Assembly: GCF_001640025.1 (NCBI RefSeq)
Contig: NC_031674.1
Span: 4,588,001 to 4,652,000, forward strand
DNA length: 64,000 bases
Reading direction: 5' to 3'
DNA from: Sugiyamaella lignohabitans
Taxonomy: Eukaryota; Ascomycota; Dipodascomycetes; Dipodascales; Trichomonascaceae
A program made the translations under genes and the position numbers. The notes under the pieces are model-generated. The model was not told the origin of the DNA, did not search any database, and saw nothing but the letters and a program-made list of their open reading frames with translations. How positions within the stretch are numbered: the stretch's first letter is position 1; the number at the start of each line of letters is the position of its first letter. Shown piece after piece: positions 19,864 to 29,701 of the stretch.

Positions 19864-20797
19864 TTACTCCTCTTCATCCTCGTCATCTTCGTCCTCAAAA
19901 TTGTCGGACTCATCTCCATCGTCCTCCATGACGTCTTCATCTTCCATCGAGTCATCAGCAGATTCATACCAAAAATCGTCATCTACGACGTCATCACGAG
20001 GCTCTGCTGGCTTGGGTGCAACATATGCCTCCGACTCAAGCAAAGGCATTTTGAAGTCTTTGGGGATATTTTGCTTAGAAGCAGCTACGTCTTGAGCAAC
20101 TCTCTTGTTGTACGAAGGGCGGTCTTTACGCCAAGCAACCGCAGCATCAACATTAGCAGGCGAGTTGATATTTGGATCTGACAAAAGTGACACAATCGAG
20201 ATAAGCACTGTTTCAACAGATTGAGCCGGACTCCAGGTCTCACCATCAGGCTCATCTGTGGTGGCATCTCCTGATTTATGGAGGATAGAGATACATATAA
20301 GACCATCCTTATACACATTCGGATGATAAATAGGGGGGTTAAATCGAAACCTTGGAGGTGAAAATGGGTAATCTTTGGGGAACATTAACTGTGCCTGAGT
20401 AAAGGTTAGTTCTCTATACACACACAACCGGCTAGCACTAGGAAACCATAGGGCTCCTCATTTCAAAAAAATTTCCTTACCTTAAAGTACCCTCCATGGT
20501 ATGGCGAGTCTTCGCTAAGAACCATAACACCGACGTTCCAGTGGTAAATATCCTCATCATCCAACTACGGCCATGTTAGTAAAGTCAAACAAATAATTAT
20601 CTGAAACAAGATAGCTGTGTGAAATTTTTAGACTTCGGAGCTTCCGCTTTAAAATCGTCGCGGGCCCTTTCGCCTCATCCACGATGTGAAGAACTACTTA
20701 CTGTAATGTGAAAGGAAGGAATAGCCTTTTTGGGGTCAGTCAGTTCTCTAAACTGCTTCATCAGCAGCGATGCACTCGCAGGATTTGATCCGTTCAT
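19864..20797 (-). CDS. CDC34: Ubiquitin-conjugating enzyme E2, three exons
   Basis: Exons (minus strand) 20797-20702, 20564-20481 and 20394-19864 give 236 residues. Both introns (137 and 86 bases) have GTAAGT/GTAAGG donors and CTAAC branch points, and both junctions are in phase 0: FHIT-LDDEDIYHW and GGYFK-AQLMFP. Catalytic Cys94 lies in DGLICISILH, and the acidic-loop insertion HKSGDATTDEPDGETW is diagnostic for Cdc34/UBC3. The C-terminal tail (about 180-236) is very acidic, as needed for fast SCF binding. With SCF ligases it ubiquitinates Sic1 and other cell-cycle regulators. The tail is shorter than in S. cerevisiae (295 total). An in-frame ATG at 20857 exists, but MNGSNPASASLL at 20797 aligns with the family start. 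Confidence 0.95.
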
Positions 20798-22283
20798 GTT
20801 CCTCCTCTCCACAATAGATCTTATATTGATAACGGTGGGTTCCCTCGGATTATTCAAGTTCCGATTATTGAAATTCTCAGCGAGTCAACAGATTTTTCAC
20901 GGAATATTTTAAAATATCCCACTATCGACAGGTACGTTCGCTTCAACCGCTTCGGCCTTAAATATACTCTACAAAACTTGTTTTATCGCACTCCAAGTTT
21001 TTTTTTTGGATCTTTGGCACTCTAAGTAAAAACAAAACTATTGATCGTTCGCCCAGTTTACGTCCTACGACTGCTTCAGCTGTTAAGTTTGTATCTGTTT
21101 ATAAGTGGGAGAACGATCTGGCGCTGTTGCTTCTTCTAAGGGCTTCCTCTTGTCACTAGTGGTAATCTGCCCTACTTCTGTTATTAGTTAGTTTGTAAGA
21201 TGTTTCTGCGTACAGATGCCGCTGCCGCTGCTGATATATTTGGCGCGCTCGCGCGATATCTTTCCTGGTTGATGTGACGATTGAGATCTGTAGCGGTTGT
21301 TGCGTGATTTTACGGCCCTACCGATAAGGTGGGCCTCTGGGCTCAGGTTAAGGTATATGCAGCAAAACGTAAAATCCCATCTTGTGTTTATCTCAAGTGA
21401 TAACGCCTTATTGCTTATAGGCTTATAGGTGTGAAAACAATTATCAAAGTAAAAAAAGGGAATACGTTTTTGCAAGAATAAGAATAGCCAAGTGTGCAGC
21501 TTATGCTAGTGAAATCCAATACTGAGTACCGCATCATATGGGTATTGATGCCTTCTAATGTCAATTGACCGGCGGAGCAGCCAGTGAAAAAGTCAACAGA
21601 CTTGAGCAAAAGGCATAGTTAGTGTAACTGTGCTTACTTTGTACTTGGTATTTGCTGGGTACGTACTTCGTACTTACTTGGTATGTATTTATTTACTCAT
21701 ATTGATACCCGCCTGCAGATAAACTCGATTGTTATACGCGCCGAGGTCTTTTGTTACTATAAAAAAGGATATATCGAACAGCATTTCTGAAATGAAGTAC
21801 GCTAGTCTAAATTTATTTAGAAAACTAGTGGATTAGCCGTTCCGAGAGCTTAAGTGTATAGCATAGGTCTCTGCCATCAGGAAACTTTCAGTTTGATTCT
21901 GACTTTAGATGGGCCAAACTTCAGCTCGGCATTATCTCACGTGATGACGATTGCGGGGTACAGATGCTTAGTTGCGAGAAACGGTGGACATACGCACTTA
22001 TCTGCAAGCAACGGTAACCGGAAAGTGGGTTGATTATATATACTTTTCAGGAGCATCGAACTTTGTCTAGAGAATTCAAATACCTGGTCAAGTGCTTTTT
22101 GGAAAAATTCGTGAGAGAATTTGATCCTAGTGGTGTGATTTTGAAACGGTTAATTATATTGTTTTGAATTTAAATAAGAGGAAAACGGAAGTTTAGATTA
22201 GACTTTGTGCTTTGTTTGATACCGGCAAATAACCGAATCGCCCGAGGTTGCTAACCGTTTGAATTTGGACATCAAAGTGGATC
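20798..22283. other. Long divergent intergenic region CDC34 / ANT1
   Basis: About 1.5 kb with no supported gene. Around 21636-21685 there is a cluster of short related units of TACTTxGTA type. CACGTG within TCTCACGTGATGACG is at 21938-21943, about 340 bases before ANT1. No RNA gene was recognised. Confidence 0.4.
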
Positions 22284-23288
22284 ATGCCTGAGAAATCAGT
22301 CAAGAAGAGGATTCAGCCCAGTGATATCCCACCATTAGCCAATGCATTTTCTGGAGCGGTAGGTGGTGCGGTTGCCAACTTGGCTGTATTCCCATTGGAT
22401 CTTGTAACTACGCGATTCCAGGTGCAAACAAAGCTAGACACTGCTGAAAAGTACGATGGACTTGTTGATGCATTTATAAAGATTTATAAAGCTGATGGTA
22501 TCGCAGGATTTTACGATGGAGCTGTAAGTGATACAGTAGCAACTACGGCTCAGGCGTTCTTCTATTTCTTTGCGTATGATGCGCTCAGATCAAAGAGGCT
22601 CTCTCAACATGCCAGAAAACTGGGAGGTGTTGCTCCATCGACTCTTGGTGTTGGTGAAGAGCTAGCTATTGGATCCCTGGCAGGAATTTTTGCAAAGTTT
22701 TTTATATCGCCTTTGAATAATATAGTGGCAAGACAACAGACATCTGCATTGGTTAAGAAAGAACTAGATGAATCAAATGCATCTGAGAAGCCTTCCAACG
22801 CTATTAAGCAAAGTCACCATGATTCTGCTATTGAAATTGTCAAGGCGATTTACAAGGAGCGTGGCTTTCTCGGATTCTGGTCTGGATACAAGGCTACGGT
22901 TTTGCTGTCTATCAATCCATCGTTGACCTACTACTTTTTCCAACTATTCACTGCCGTTCTTATTCCCAAACGTCGTCGTAAGAACCCTACAAGTGTAGAA
23001 ATCTTCTTCCTTGCTGCATGGGCCAAGACCATTGCCACCTTAATCACCTATCCGATTATTCTTGCCAAAACTCGAATCCAGATCGTTCGAGCTACTAAGT
23101 CCGCCGGTTCTCTTTTCTCTCAAATTCTGAAAACGCTCGACTCCGAAGGTATTCAAGGACTCTACATGGGAGCCCGATCCCAGATTCTCAAAGGTTTCTT
23201 TAGCCAGGGAATCACCATGATGACCAAAGATCAAATTGCCCGTTTAATAATTTACGTCTACTTTGTGGGCAAGAAATATATCGTCTAG
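22284..23288 (+). CDS. ANT1: Peroxisomal adenine nucleotide carrier
   Basis: A 334-residue mitochondrial-carrier-family protein with three repeats, each with a recognisable though partly degenerate P-x-[DE]-type signature: FPLDLVTTRFQVQ near residue 34, SPLNNIVARQQT near 143 and YPIILAKTRIQI near 255. The N-terminal NAFSGAVGGAVANLAVFPLDL and GFYDGAVSDTVATTAQAFFYFFAYDALR blocks are typical of the peroxisomal Ant1/PMP47/SLC25A17 branch rather than of the inner mitochondrial membrane. Ant1 exchanges AMP and ATP across the peroxisomal membrane, supplying ATP for activation of medium-chain fatty acids before beta-oxidation. There is no intron. A CACGTG box lies in the promoter, and the gene is followed by ANY1 in the same orientation. 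Confidence 0.88.
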   Translation: MPEKSVKKRIQPSDIPPLANAFSGAVGGAVANLAVFPLDLVTTRFQVQTKLDTAEKYDGLVDAFIKIYKADGIAGFYDGAVSDTVATTAQAFFYFFAYDALRSKRLSQHARKLGGVAPSTLGVGEELAIGSLAGIFAKFFISPLNNIVARQQTSALVKKELDESNASEKPSNAIKQSHHDSAIEIVKAIYKERGFLGFWSGYKATVLLSINPSLTYYFFQLFTAVLIPKRRRKNPTSVEIFFLAAWAKTIATLITYPIILAKTRIQIVRATKSAGSLFSQILKTLDSEGIQGLYMGARSQILKGFFSQGITMMTKDQIARLIIYVYFVGKKYIV

Positions 23289-23501
23289 ATACTAATAGAT
23301 GCACTTTTGCTACGCTACACAAATATTTCGAGCCTCTTTCAGTAACTGGCTTCTTGATTAGACCCTGTGACTATCATCTCTCGAGAACAAATGGACTACC
23401 AGGAGAAATATCTCTCGACTCGAGTGAGGGCGACGGCCCCTGTTCTCTGGCACACCTGCAACTGCACGTGATTTTCGGATAAAAAGCTCGTCACGAAGAT
23501 C

Positions 23502-24350
23502 ATGTTGACAAAACATACCCCTGAAGAATTATACGCGATGATTTCTTCAGAAGTAGCCATTTCGTGGTTTGCCGGCACTTTCCTGGTAATCTCACCCATC
23601 ACCTCTTATATTGATACGGTTGTGAATATCTATCGGTCGCAATCGTCAGCAGGGTTCTCTCTAGATGTATGCGCTATTATGCTTATCTCGAGCTTTCTTA
23701 AGATATTCTTCTACTTAGGCCGGCCATATGAGTATTCTTTATATTTACAAGCTTGGGTAATGATATTAATTCAGCTAGTGCTATTGAAGCTTGCATTGGA
23801 TAATAGACCGCGCCAGTGGATTGGCGGCCCTCTGGATCATGACCCAAATCATCTTGCTGCAGGTGCCAGATTTGTTTCAGTTCGACCTATGAATTTCTGG
23901 GCCTGGGAGAATCCAAAATATTATTGGAGCTTCTTATTACGTTTGGTGGGTGTTCTTGTAGTTCTTCAACTATTGTTTGGCAGACTACAATTTTACGTAG
24001 AATCCATTGGCCTCATTGGTTTATTAATAGAGGCAGTGCTACCACTGCCCCAAATATTTACGAATGCTGCCCGTGGCTCTGTAGATGGCTTTCGACCTTC
24101 TCTTCTAATCTCATGGCTGGGTGGTGACATCTCCAAATTAACATTTTTTGCATTTTCTATGGCACGTGGCTCATCTAGCGTAGCTCCTCAATTCCTAATA
24201 TGTGCTTGCATTCAGGCATCGTTCGACGCATTTATCGGAGTACAGTATTATATGTATTCTACAGGACGGTGGACAGCATCGAAGGAGCAAGATGTTATTG
24301 CCTCTCGCCAGCGAGCTAACAGTCTAAAGCATATGGAACCCAGGCCATAG
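23502..24350 (+). CDS. ANY1: PQ-loop membrane protein (ANY1/CFS1, SLC66A2-like)
   Basis: A 282-residue, seven-helix protein. Two PQ-loop-like repeats are visible: ISPITSYIDTVVNIYRSQSSAGFS near residues 31-54 and LPLPQIFTNAARGSVDGFRPSLL near 180-203. The whole pattern matches S. cerevisiae Any1/Cfs1, which lies in Golgi and endosomal membranes and antagonises phospholipid flippases (Neo1, Drs2), acting as or affecting a scramblase. CACGTG lies 32 bases before the ATG. It is convergent with OPI1 (about 110 bases between stops). The family call is confident; the biochemical activity is taken from the orthologue. Confidence 0.85.
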   Translation: MLTKHTPEELYAMISSEVAISWFAGTFLVISPITSYIDTVVNIYRSQSSAGFSLDVCAIMLISSFLKIFFYLGRPYEYSLYLQAWVMILIQLVLLKLALDNRPRQWIGGPLDHDPNHLAAGARFVSVRPMNFWAWENPKYYWSFLLRLVGVLVVLQLLFGRLQFYVESIGLIGLLIEAVLPLPQIFTNAARGSVDGFRPSLLISWLGGDISKLTFFAFSMARGSSSVAPQFLICACIQASFDAFIGVQYYMYSTGRWTASKEQDVIASRQRANSLKHMEPRP

Positions 24351-24462
24351 AATTCCAACACAACGGATAGATTTGTCGAATGATACATTGTGAGGCCTGT
24401 GAAGATAAATTAATTTGCATGACATAGTATAAAAGTTCAACTCATTAATGATGGCTATGATA

Positions 24463-25872
24463 TTATGCGGATGTTGGAGCTGCAGACGTACCTGGTAAAC
24501 CTTCATCTCTTGACATAGAATCCTCTTCTTCAAACTCGTCGTCAGAAGGCTCACCGTCTTGTTCGAGGCTGACATCCTTGTTCTCTCCCGTAACGTGCTT
24601 TCTTCGAGATCGACCCAACTTCTCGCACCAGCTTTCAGCTTTCTCAAGTGTTTCATCAACAATAGATGTAATTTGATCTAGCATTAATAGACTTTCTCTT
24701 GCCAGTGATAGAACTCTGCCTCCAATCTCTACATCTGAGTGGGCCAAATTAGCAGCTCTTGCTGCTGCTACCTGCTCCTCAGTCAGATGAATACTTGTTG
24801 CAGCAGTAGATTCTGCCCCTGGGGATTTGAGGTCAGGAGAGGCCTCTGATTCAGCAGTACCTGAGCGGGCATTCACACTTTCAGTGTCACTTTCAGAACC
24901 AACCCCATTGAACTCATACCCTGATGTGCTTCGTTTATGAAAACCAGCTCCAGTAGCCCTGGTTGCGTTACCAGTGGCCCACGCGCTGCCTGAACTGGCT
25001 GCCATCATTGTGGCCCTTGGAGTTCCTGGAGTTCCTGGTGTGAGTGGAGTCCTTGGAGTATGTGATAATGTCAGAGCCCATTTGGCAGGTAGTCTTAGAA
25101 TATAGTTACGAACATGAGTTCTTGCTGGTTCAGGTAATGAGTTTCCGGCAAAGTTAGAAACAACAGTTACAACTTTCTTAACTGTGGTAATGATATCCTG
25201 TTTAATAGCAGCAATAGTGTATTTCTTTGGAGGTTTTCTGTCTGCAGGAACATGATTTGAAGCAATCTGTTGAGCCATAGCATGTGCAGCTTCCTCATCT
25301 AATAGTTCTTGGAGCATATTTACTTTTGAAGCGAGGTGAGCGTTGGCTAGTTTCAAAAAGCGAAGGCAATACCGTAACCTCTGACGAGATTCGGACGATA
25401 ATGAAGCAAGAGATGTAGCTGTCACCAAAACCCTTCTCCATTTTGGCTTGCCTGACGATGGGTTCGAGGTTGTTGAAGATGTTGAAGAAGTGCGCATTAG
25501 AGAAGCAAGTGAACTTGACGATGCCGAGGTGCTAATCGTATGCGAACTATTTGGCGTACTACTACCAGATATAGAACCTTCCTTTTCTTTATTTCTATCT
25601 CTGTCTTTCTCACGTCGGTCTCCTTTGGGGATGATAACAGCCTCAATCTTTTCAGCAGAGTACTTGAATCGAGGTGAGTACGATTTTGAGGAATTATAAA
25701 TATTGACAGCTGATGACACTAGAGGATGCGATGACACTTTTGTAAGTAATGAGCTTGTTGGGTTTGAATTTGCAGAAGCCCTAGGGGGCGGTGGGGGTGA
25801 AACGCTGGTTCTAGCACTGTCTCGAAGAGATTCCAACACTTCTGCTGCCAGTTGGTCTTCTTGACTCGGCAT
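24463..25872 (-). CDS. OPI1: Opi1-type transcriptional repressor of phospholipid genes
   Basis: A 469-residue protein. The start at 25872 (MPSQEDQLAAEVLESLRDSART) fits the conserved N-terminal Sin3/activator-interaction helix; the frame has an earlier ATG (25977) that adds a hydrophobic stretch with no family counterpart. Family blocks: SPRFKYSAEKIE, then LASLSSESRQRLRYCLRFLKLANAHLASKV with a leucine-zipper-like heptad, and a C-terminal helical region around the EEQVAAARAANLAHSDV segment. In yeast Opi1 is held at the ER by phosphatidic acid and Scs2. When phosphatidic acid falls it enters the nucleus and represses Ino2/Ino4 targets. I do not see a clear FFAT motif, so ER tethering through Scs2 may differ. 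The promoter carries a near-consensus UAS-INO. Confidence 0.9.
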   Translation of the reverse strand: MPSQEDQLAAEVLESLRDSARTSVSPPPPPRASANSNPTSSLLTKVSSHPLVSSAVNIYNSSKSYSPRFKYSAEKIEAVIIPKGDRREKDRDRNKEKEGSISGSSTPNSSHTISTSASSSSLASLMRTSSTSSTTSNPSSGKPKWRRVLVTATSLASLSSESRQRLRYCLRFLKLANAHLASKVNMLQELLDEEAAHAMAQQIASNHVPADRKPPKKYTIAAIKQDIITTVKKVVTVVSNFAGNSLPEPARTHVRNYILRLPAKWALTLSHTPRTPLTPGTPGTPRATMMAASSGSAWATGNATRATGAGFHKRSTSGYEFNGVGSESDTESVNARSGTAESEASPDLKSPGAESTAATSIHLTEEQVAAARAANLAHSDVEIGGRVLSLARESLLMLDQITSIVDETLEKAESWCEKLGRSRRKHVTGENKDVSLEQDGEPSDDEFEEEDSMSRDEGLPGTSAAPTSA

Positions 25873-26831
25873 GTTGAAAAAAGAGGGTATTACTAGTACT
25901 TCGCAAGGATAGTGATTATAGCCAACAATAGAGGAGAGTTTGTCGAATAGAAAGTTGAAATACGGCGGTAGATTCAAGCGAAATAAGGATGTTCGAGCAC
26001 TATCGCAATCCTGTTTTCTTGTATACGCCTGAAGTGAAAGTCCGCGATATGATTCTAGATTTTCAGTGCTTTATATCTTTTAAGCCCAGGAAGGGGCCCT
26101 AAAAATTGAAACTTCTTGTTTTGTCCCTAAATATCGGGTCGTTTGTTAACAAATTCTATCGAAATTTTGGAAAAAAATGTGTGAATGATAGTTGTTATCT
26201 GACTAGGTATTTTGAATCTATGCATGTGAAAGCATCAGCCGTGTATTTTATTTTCTGATCACATGCAAAAGTTACCGATTAGGGCGAGCGGTTTTCGGCA
26301 TTGAATTGGGGTTGAGATGTTCAAAAAGACTCCATATAATAAAGATTAGGAAAAACTTCAAGTATCAGGTGATCTTTAGAGGGTATTCAACATCTTTATA
26401 TTCTGAGGGTACTCATTTTTGGGCTGGATAGAAAGTAAAAGTAGACGAAAGGGCTTGAAAGTTGAGTGTGAACCCTGCAGCAACTGGCTGCATGGTAGTG
26501 CTTCATGAATACTAAGGGTATGAAAATCATCTCGAACCCGTGGCCAGCAAAAAATGTAACAGGCGTTCGGCAGCTATTAAAGCTAAGATTGCTCTCTAAA
26601 TTGTATAGGGAAATGGCAACCATTAATACTGACCAGATGCTCCAAGAGAGAGGAATAAAGCCTATTTTCTTCGTTGCTTTCAAAACCTGGGTTGATCCCT
26701 ACTGCATTTGCCCTAACATGAAACCCTTGAGTTGACCCAGTAATGACAGAAGATATAAATGACCAACTTAGTTATAAATTATAAATTAATAATACTGTTA
26801 TAACTGTTACTATTACAATGAATTATTTCAA
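25873..26831. other. Intergenic region MXR2 / OPI1
   Basis: About 960 bases: the OPI1 promoter and the MXR2 3' side. It holds two E-boxes (26223-26232 and 26260-26265). A 76-codon frame at 26505-26735 (+) is too weakly supported to call. Confidence 0.4.
26223..26232 (+). promoter_or_regulatory. UAS-INO-like element in the OPI1 promoter
   Basis: CATGTGAAAG matches the inositol-responsive consensus CATGTGAAAT at nine of ten positions, about 350 bases before the OPI1 ATG. A second E-box (CACATG, 26260-26265) lies 28 bases further on. S. cerevisiae OPI1 is likewise controlled by its own target element. Confidence 0.5.
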
Positions 26832-27356
26832 TCATTCTGGCTTAAACTTCAAACTAACACTGTTAACACAATGCCTAGCATCGGTTGGCGTTTTGTATCC
26901 TTCGCCATAGAATACATGACCAAGATGACCACCACAATTGGCGCACACCATTTCAGTACGCTCCATGCCATGTGAACTATCTCTGTTAAGACGAATTGAG
27001 CCTGGAATTGCCTCGTAGAAAGCGGGCCAGCCGCAGTGACTGTCAAACTTGGTGCTACTTCTATACAAAGGCTCGTTGCAAGCAGCACAATTGTAAATGC
27101 CATTGGCCTTATGATTGTTGTATTCACCGGTACCAGGTGCTTCAGTTCCTTTCTGGCGTAAGATTCTGAATTGTTCAGGAGAGAGAACTGCCTTCCATTC
27201 TTGTGGGGTCTTAGATACGGGGAAACTATTGTCAGACATTGTATTTGCGGATGTTTGGAAGTTGTAGTGGAACACTGTTGGAATTGATCTCGAACCAACT
27301 TTAGCTAGTCTTTGTCTGTTGAAGAAAATGGATCTGGAAAGGGTCAAGCGAGTCAT
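26832..27356 (-). CDS. MXR2: Methionine-R-sulfoxide reductase
   Basis: Two starts are plausible. The ATG at 27356 gives 174 residues with a basic, hydroxylated, acid-free leader (MTRLTLSRSIFFNRQRLAK) typical of mitochondrial import. The ATG at 27239 (MSDNSFPVSKTPQEW) gives a 135-residue cytosolic form. The MsrB domain has the zinc cysteine pairs CAAC and CANC, the resolving Cys in FDSHCGWPAF and the catalytic Cys in DARHCVNSVSLKF. It reduces the R-epimer of methionine sulfoxide in proteins, using thioredoxin. S. cerevisiae Mxr2 (168 residues) is mitochondrial. The frame continues upstream of 27356 to another ATG at 27497, but that part reads through a TA repeat and looks non-coding. Confidence 0.92.
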   Translation of the reverse strand: MTRLTLSRSIFFNRQRLAKVGSRSIPTVFHYNFQTSANTMSDNSFPVSKTPQEWKAVLSPEQFRILRQKGTEAPGTGEYNNHKANGIYNCAACNEPLYRSSTKFDSHCGWPAFYEAIPGSIRLNRDSSHGMERTEMVCANCGGHLGHVFYGEGYKTPTDARHCVNSVSLKFKPE

Positions 27357-27741
27357 ATATATATATATACATATGTATATGTGAGCTACAATATTTTGCC
27401 TTCTTGAAGACTGATCTAATTGCTGTGAACCAATCCATATTATAGCCGCACCTGGGGCTTGCTTACTTAAGTACAGAAGATGTGGAGAAGGTAACACGCA
27501 GCTAACTGCGCCCTCTTTTTAGATCCGCGGGTCAATCCGTTCGAGACCAAAGCGAGACTGAGAAATACGAAATTCGACAATGGCAGTGCTGAGGTCATGC
27601 TTTTGACTGTTACTACCCCAAGACTGCCTAGTAGACAGAACTCGACGTTGGAGTCTGAATTAGGAAATATGCCTCAAGTTAAGGGGGTGGAAATTTTCTA
27701 CAATAATCCGACGTCGTTCTGGTGGAAAGCTCTGAATATCA
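27357..27741. other. Gap between MXR2 and the small gene at 27742
   Basis: About 385 bases, including a TA-rich run (about 27354-27382) that abuts the mitochondrial start codon of MXR2. No gene is supported. Confidence 0.35.
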
Positions 27742-28128
27742 TCAAGTTGACGGTTGACAGTCGCTATTCTTGTACCTGTATTTATGTTTGTAAATGGATT
27801 TGATATCGATGCTAACAGTTTCTTTCAAGCGTGAGGCAAGATGTTGCAATCGCTGTGTGGAGTCATACCCCCTTATTGTGCTCCAGTAACGAATAACATC
27901 ATTTCGGATTGGAGGTAAAACCATGCTAGATACCACCTGTTTCGCTATTAAAAGGCTCGTTTCACTGGCGTAGTCGCCAAATAAAGCCGATAAGTATGCT
28001 CCGTAACATTCAGCAAGGTTGTCATCTCCCTGAATAAGCTGGTAGTGTTGTTCAAAGAAACGGATGGGATCCGTTTCCATAGAAATGTAAGCCTTTTTAA
28101 TCAGATCTGCTCTTAGATATGGGTCCAT
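27742..28128 (-). CDS. Unrecognised small helical protein
   Basis: A 128-residue open frame starting MDPYLRADLIKKAY. I do not recognise a family. It reads as a soluble, mostly alpha-helical protein with balanced composition (aromatics, acidic and basic residues evenly spread) and a short basic tail, and has no signal peptide or membrane segment. The normal amino-acid balance, absence of low complexity and the fact that it fills an otherwise empty gap favour a real gene. The last codons follow a TACAG sequence, so an exon boundary near the 3' end cannot be ruled out. Confidence 0.5.
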   Translation of the reverse strand: MDPYLRADLIKKAYISMETDPIRFFEQHYQLIQGDDNLAECYGAYLSALFGDYASETSLLIAKQVVSSMVLPPIRNDVIRYWSTIRGYDSTQRLQHLASRLKETVSIDIKSIYKHKYRYKNSDCQPST

Positions 28129-28837
28129 ATGTGATTGAATGAGAAGAAAGAAAGATGGTTGGGTGGGTTCATGACTCTCAGTTATTGCATAAATAGCCCT
28201 TTGCGTGTGTAACTAGGGGTAAATGTAACTACACAGAAGAGGCGAGGATCATGCATCTTGAGATCATTTGAGACGCATATTTGTACCGAAAATCGGCGAA
28301 AAAACGGCATACTCAAACCCCTCCCAACAAAACTCTGCGAATTGTACTTTATAGCTTTTAAAAAACAATCTCTGGATATATATGACAAATATACATTGTA
28401 AGGAATCGTCTTCTTATCTACTTCTCGATGTGGACCATAGTTAAGCAGGAAATATAATATTTTCGGACCTGCATAGTCGATAAGATAACGTGTCTTAAGT
28501 GTATGCGCACAGTCACCGCGGTTCCGGTGGTTCTGCGAAGACGCTGCAAAGGCGGCAATTGATGCAATAGAAAGAATCCCTCAAATAGCAAGCAAGAGCA
28601 TAAGCAGGATGTTGCGCTCAAAAAATAGATCCGACAAGATAGGTTTAAGTGATTCCAGATTCACGAAGTCAGTCTTTGAAAAAATTAGTTGAAAAAAAAG
28701 ACGAGTAGCAATTATACTGAACACAATTTTTGATATTCAACTACGAATTGTTCGTTTGAGCTTTGCAATATACTAGGTCCCACAAAGGAAAATTGGTCAC
28801 AAGTAGTCAAAAAAAAATAAAAATGCAAAAAGTATAA
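28129..28837. other. Intergenic region before the tRNA cluster
   Basis: About 700 bases, AT-rich with several A/T homopolymers near 28685-28830 (partly the terminator of the tRNA-Ser gene). No gene is supported. Confidence 0.35.
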
Positions 28838-28937
28838 CGTCACAGACAGGACTCGAACCTGCGCGGGCAAAACCCACTGCCTGGCTAACTTGTATGTATA
28901 GCAGGGCAACGCCTTAAAACCACTCGGCCACTGTGAC
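28838..28937 (-). tRNA. tRNA-Ser(GCT) with intron
   Basis: The minus strand folds as a class II tRNA: acceptor GTCACAG/CTGTGAC with discriminator G, D-arm TGGCCGAGTGGTT, long variable arm (GTGGGTTTTGCCCGC) and T-arm AGGTTCGAGTCCT. The anticodon stem is TTGCC/GGCAG with loop CTGCTA-A, so the anticodon is GCT (reads AGC/AGU-type serine codons). A 16-base intron follows A37. A T-rich Pol III terminator lies immediately downstream. The second copy is at 55780. Confidence 0.9.
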
Positions 28938-29129
28938 CCAATTTGGAAAAACAGTTTCGCGCTTCTACATGAACTTGTCTGTGATAGTCAAGTTTCAAAC
29001 TTCACCAAGCCAGTTTGACCCAAAAAAAATTGATTTTTTACTTGAAAACTGTCAGGTAGATGGTCTGTTAAAATATTCTTGAGCTAGCGACTTCGGAGAA
29101 TGCATGGATTCAAGGATAGGCAAAAACAT

Positions 29130-29221
29130 GCCCGAGTAGCGCAATTGGTTAACGCGTTAGACTTCTATGCTTGATAAAAGTTGGAATCTGAAGATTGTGA
29201 GTTCGACCCTCATCTCGGGTG
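29130..29221 (+). tRNA. tRNA-Arg(TCT) with intron, copy 1
   Basis: Acceptor GCCCGAG pairs with CTCGGGT (G-U at 1-72, as in yeast tRNA-Arg(UCU)), discriminator G. Anticodon stem TTAGA/TCTGA, loop CTTCTA-A, anticodon TCT, T-arm GTGAGTTCGACCCTCAT. The intron after position 37 is 18 bases. A CTTTTT terminator follows. A convergent second copy lies 480 bases downstream. Confidence 0.9.
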
Positions 29222-29701
29222 TAGCTTCTTTTTCCTTTTGGCTCATATAATTCTGATTTGAATATGTGTTTCGATTTTCGCTATTACTTTTTTACAAGAT
29301 ACAGCTACAAATGTTTCTTCAAAACAATACTCCATTTTTATACATTTTATCTCGTAATATGCACCCCACTCTTAATATATAAAATTAATAAGACTGAAAC
29401 TGATTTTTTATTATCATTATTTATATTCAATAAGCGAAGGTGTTTCCCTGGTTTCCCGGTTTCTCGTAATTTTACTTCAGCTGTGTCCCTTCACACCATC
29501 TCGTCCGGTATACACCAGGGACCATTTCTAGGGTCTTAGGACATGTTTAAACCCCCAGCTCAGACAATATCTAAACACAAATAGATAATAGACAAATTAT
29601 TAAAACAATTAGTCGCAATGGCTAAAACAGATCACCATATAAAGTCGCTTCAGCCATTTCTTGACCTTTTAATAACTGAAGATCAAGAAAAAAAGAACGT
29701 G
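29222..29701. other. Spacer between the convergent tRNA-Arg genes
   Basis: 480 bases, AT-rich, bounded by the Pol III terminators of both tRNAs. I found no LTR-like ends or coding potential. Confidence 0.35.

Noticed and set aside
20085..20318. Minus-strand frame in another phase within CDC34 exon 3
   Set aside because: Shadow of the E2 coding sequence.
26505..26735. 76-codon plus-strand frame between OPI1 and MXR2
   Set aside because: Sits in the OPI1 promoter, lacks family features, and the opposite strand is open too. Transcript data would be needed.
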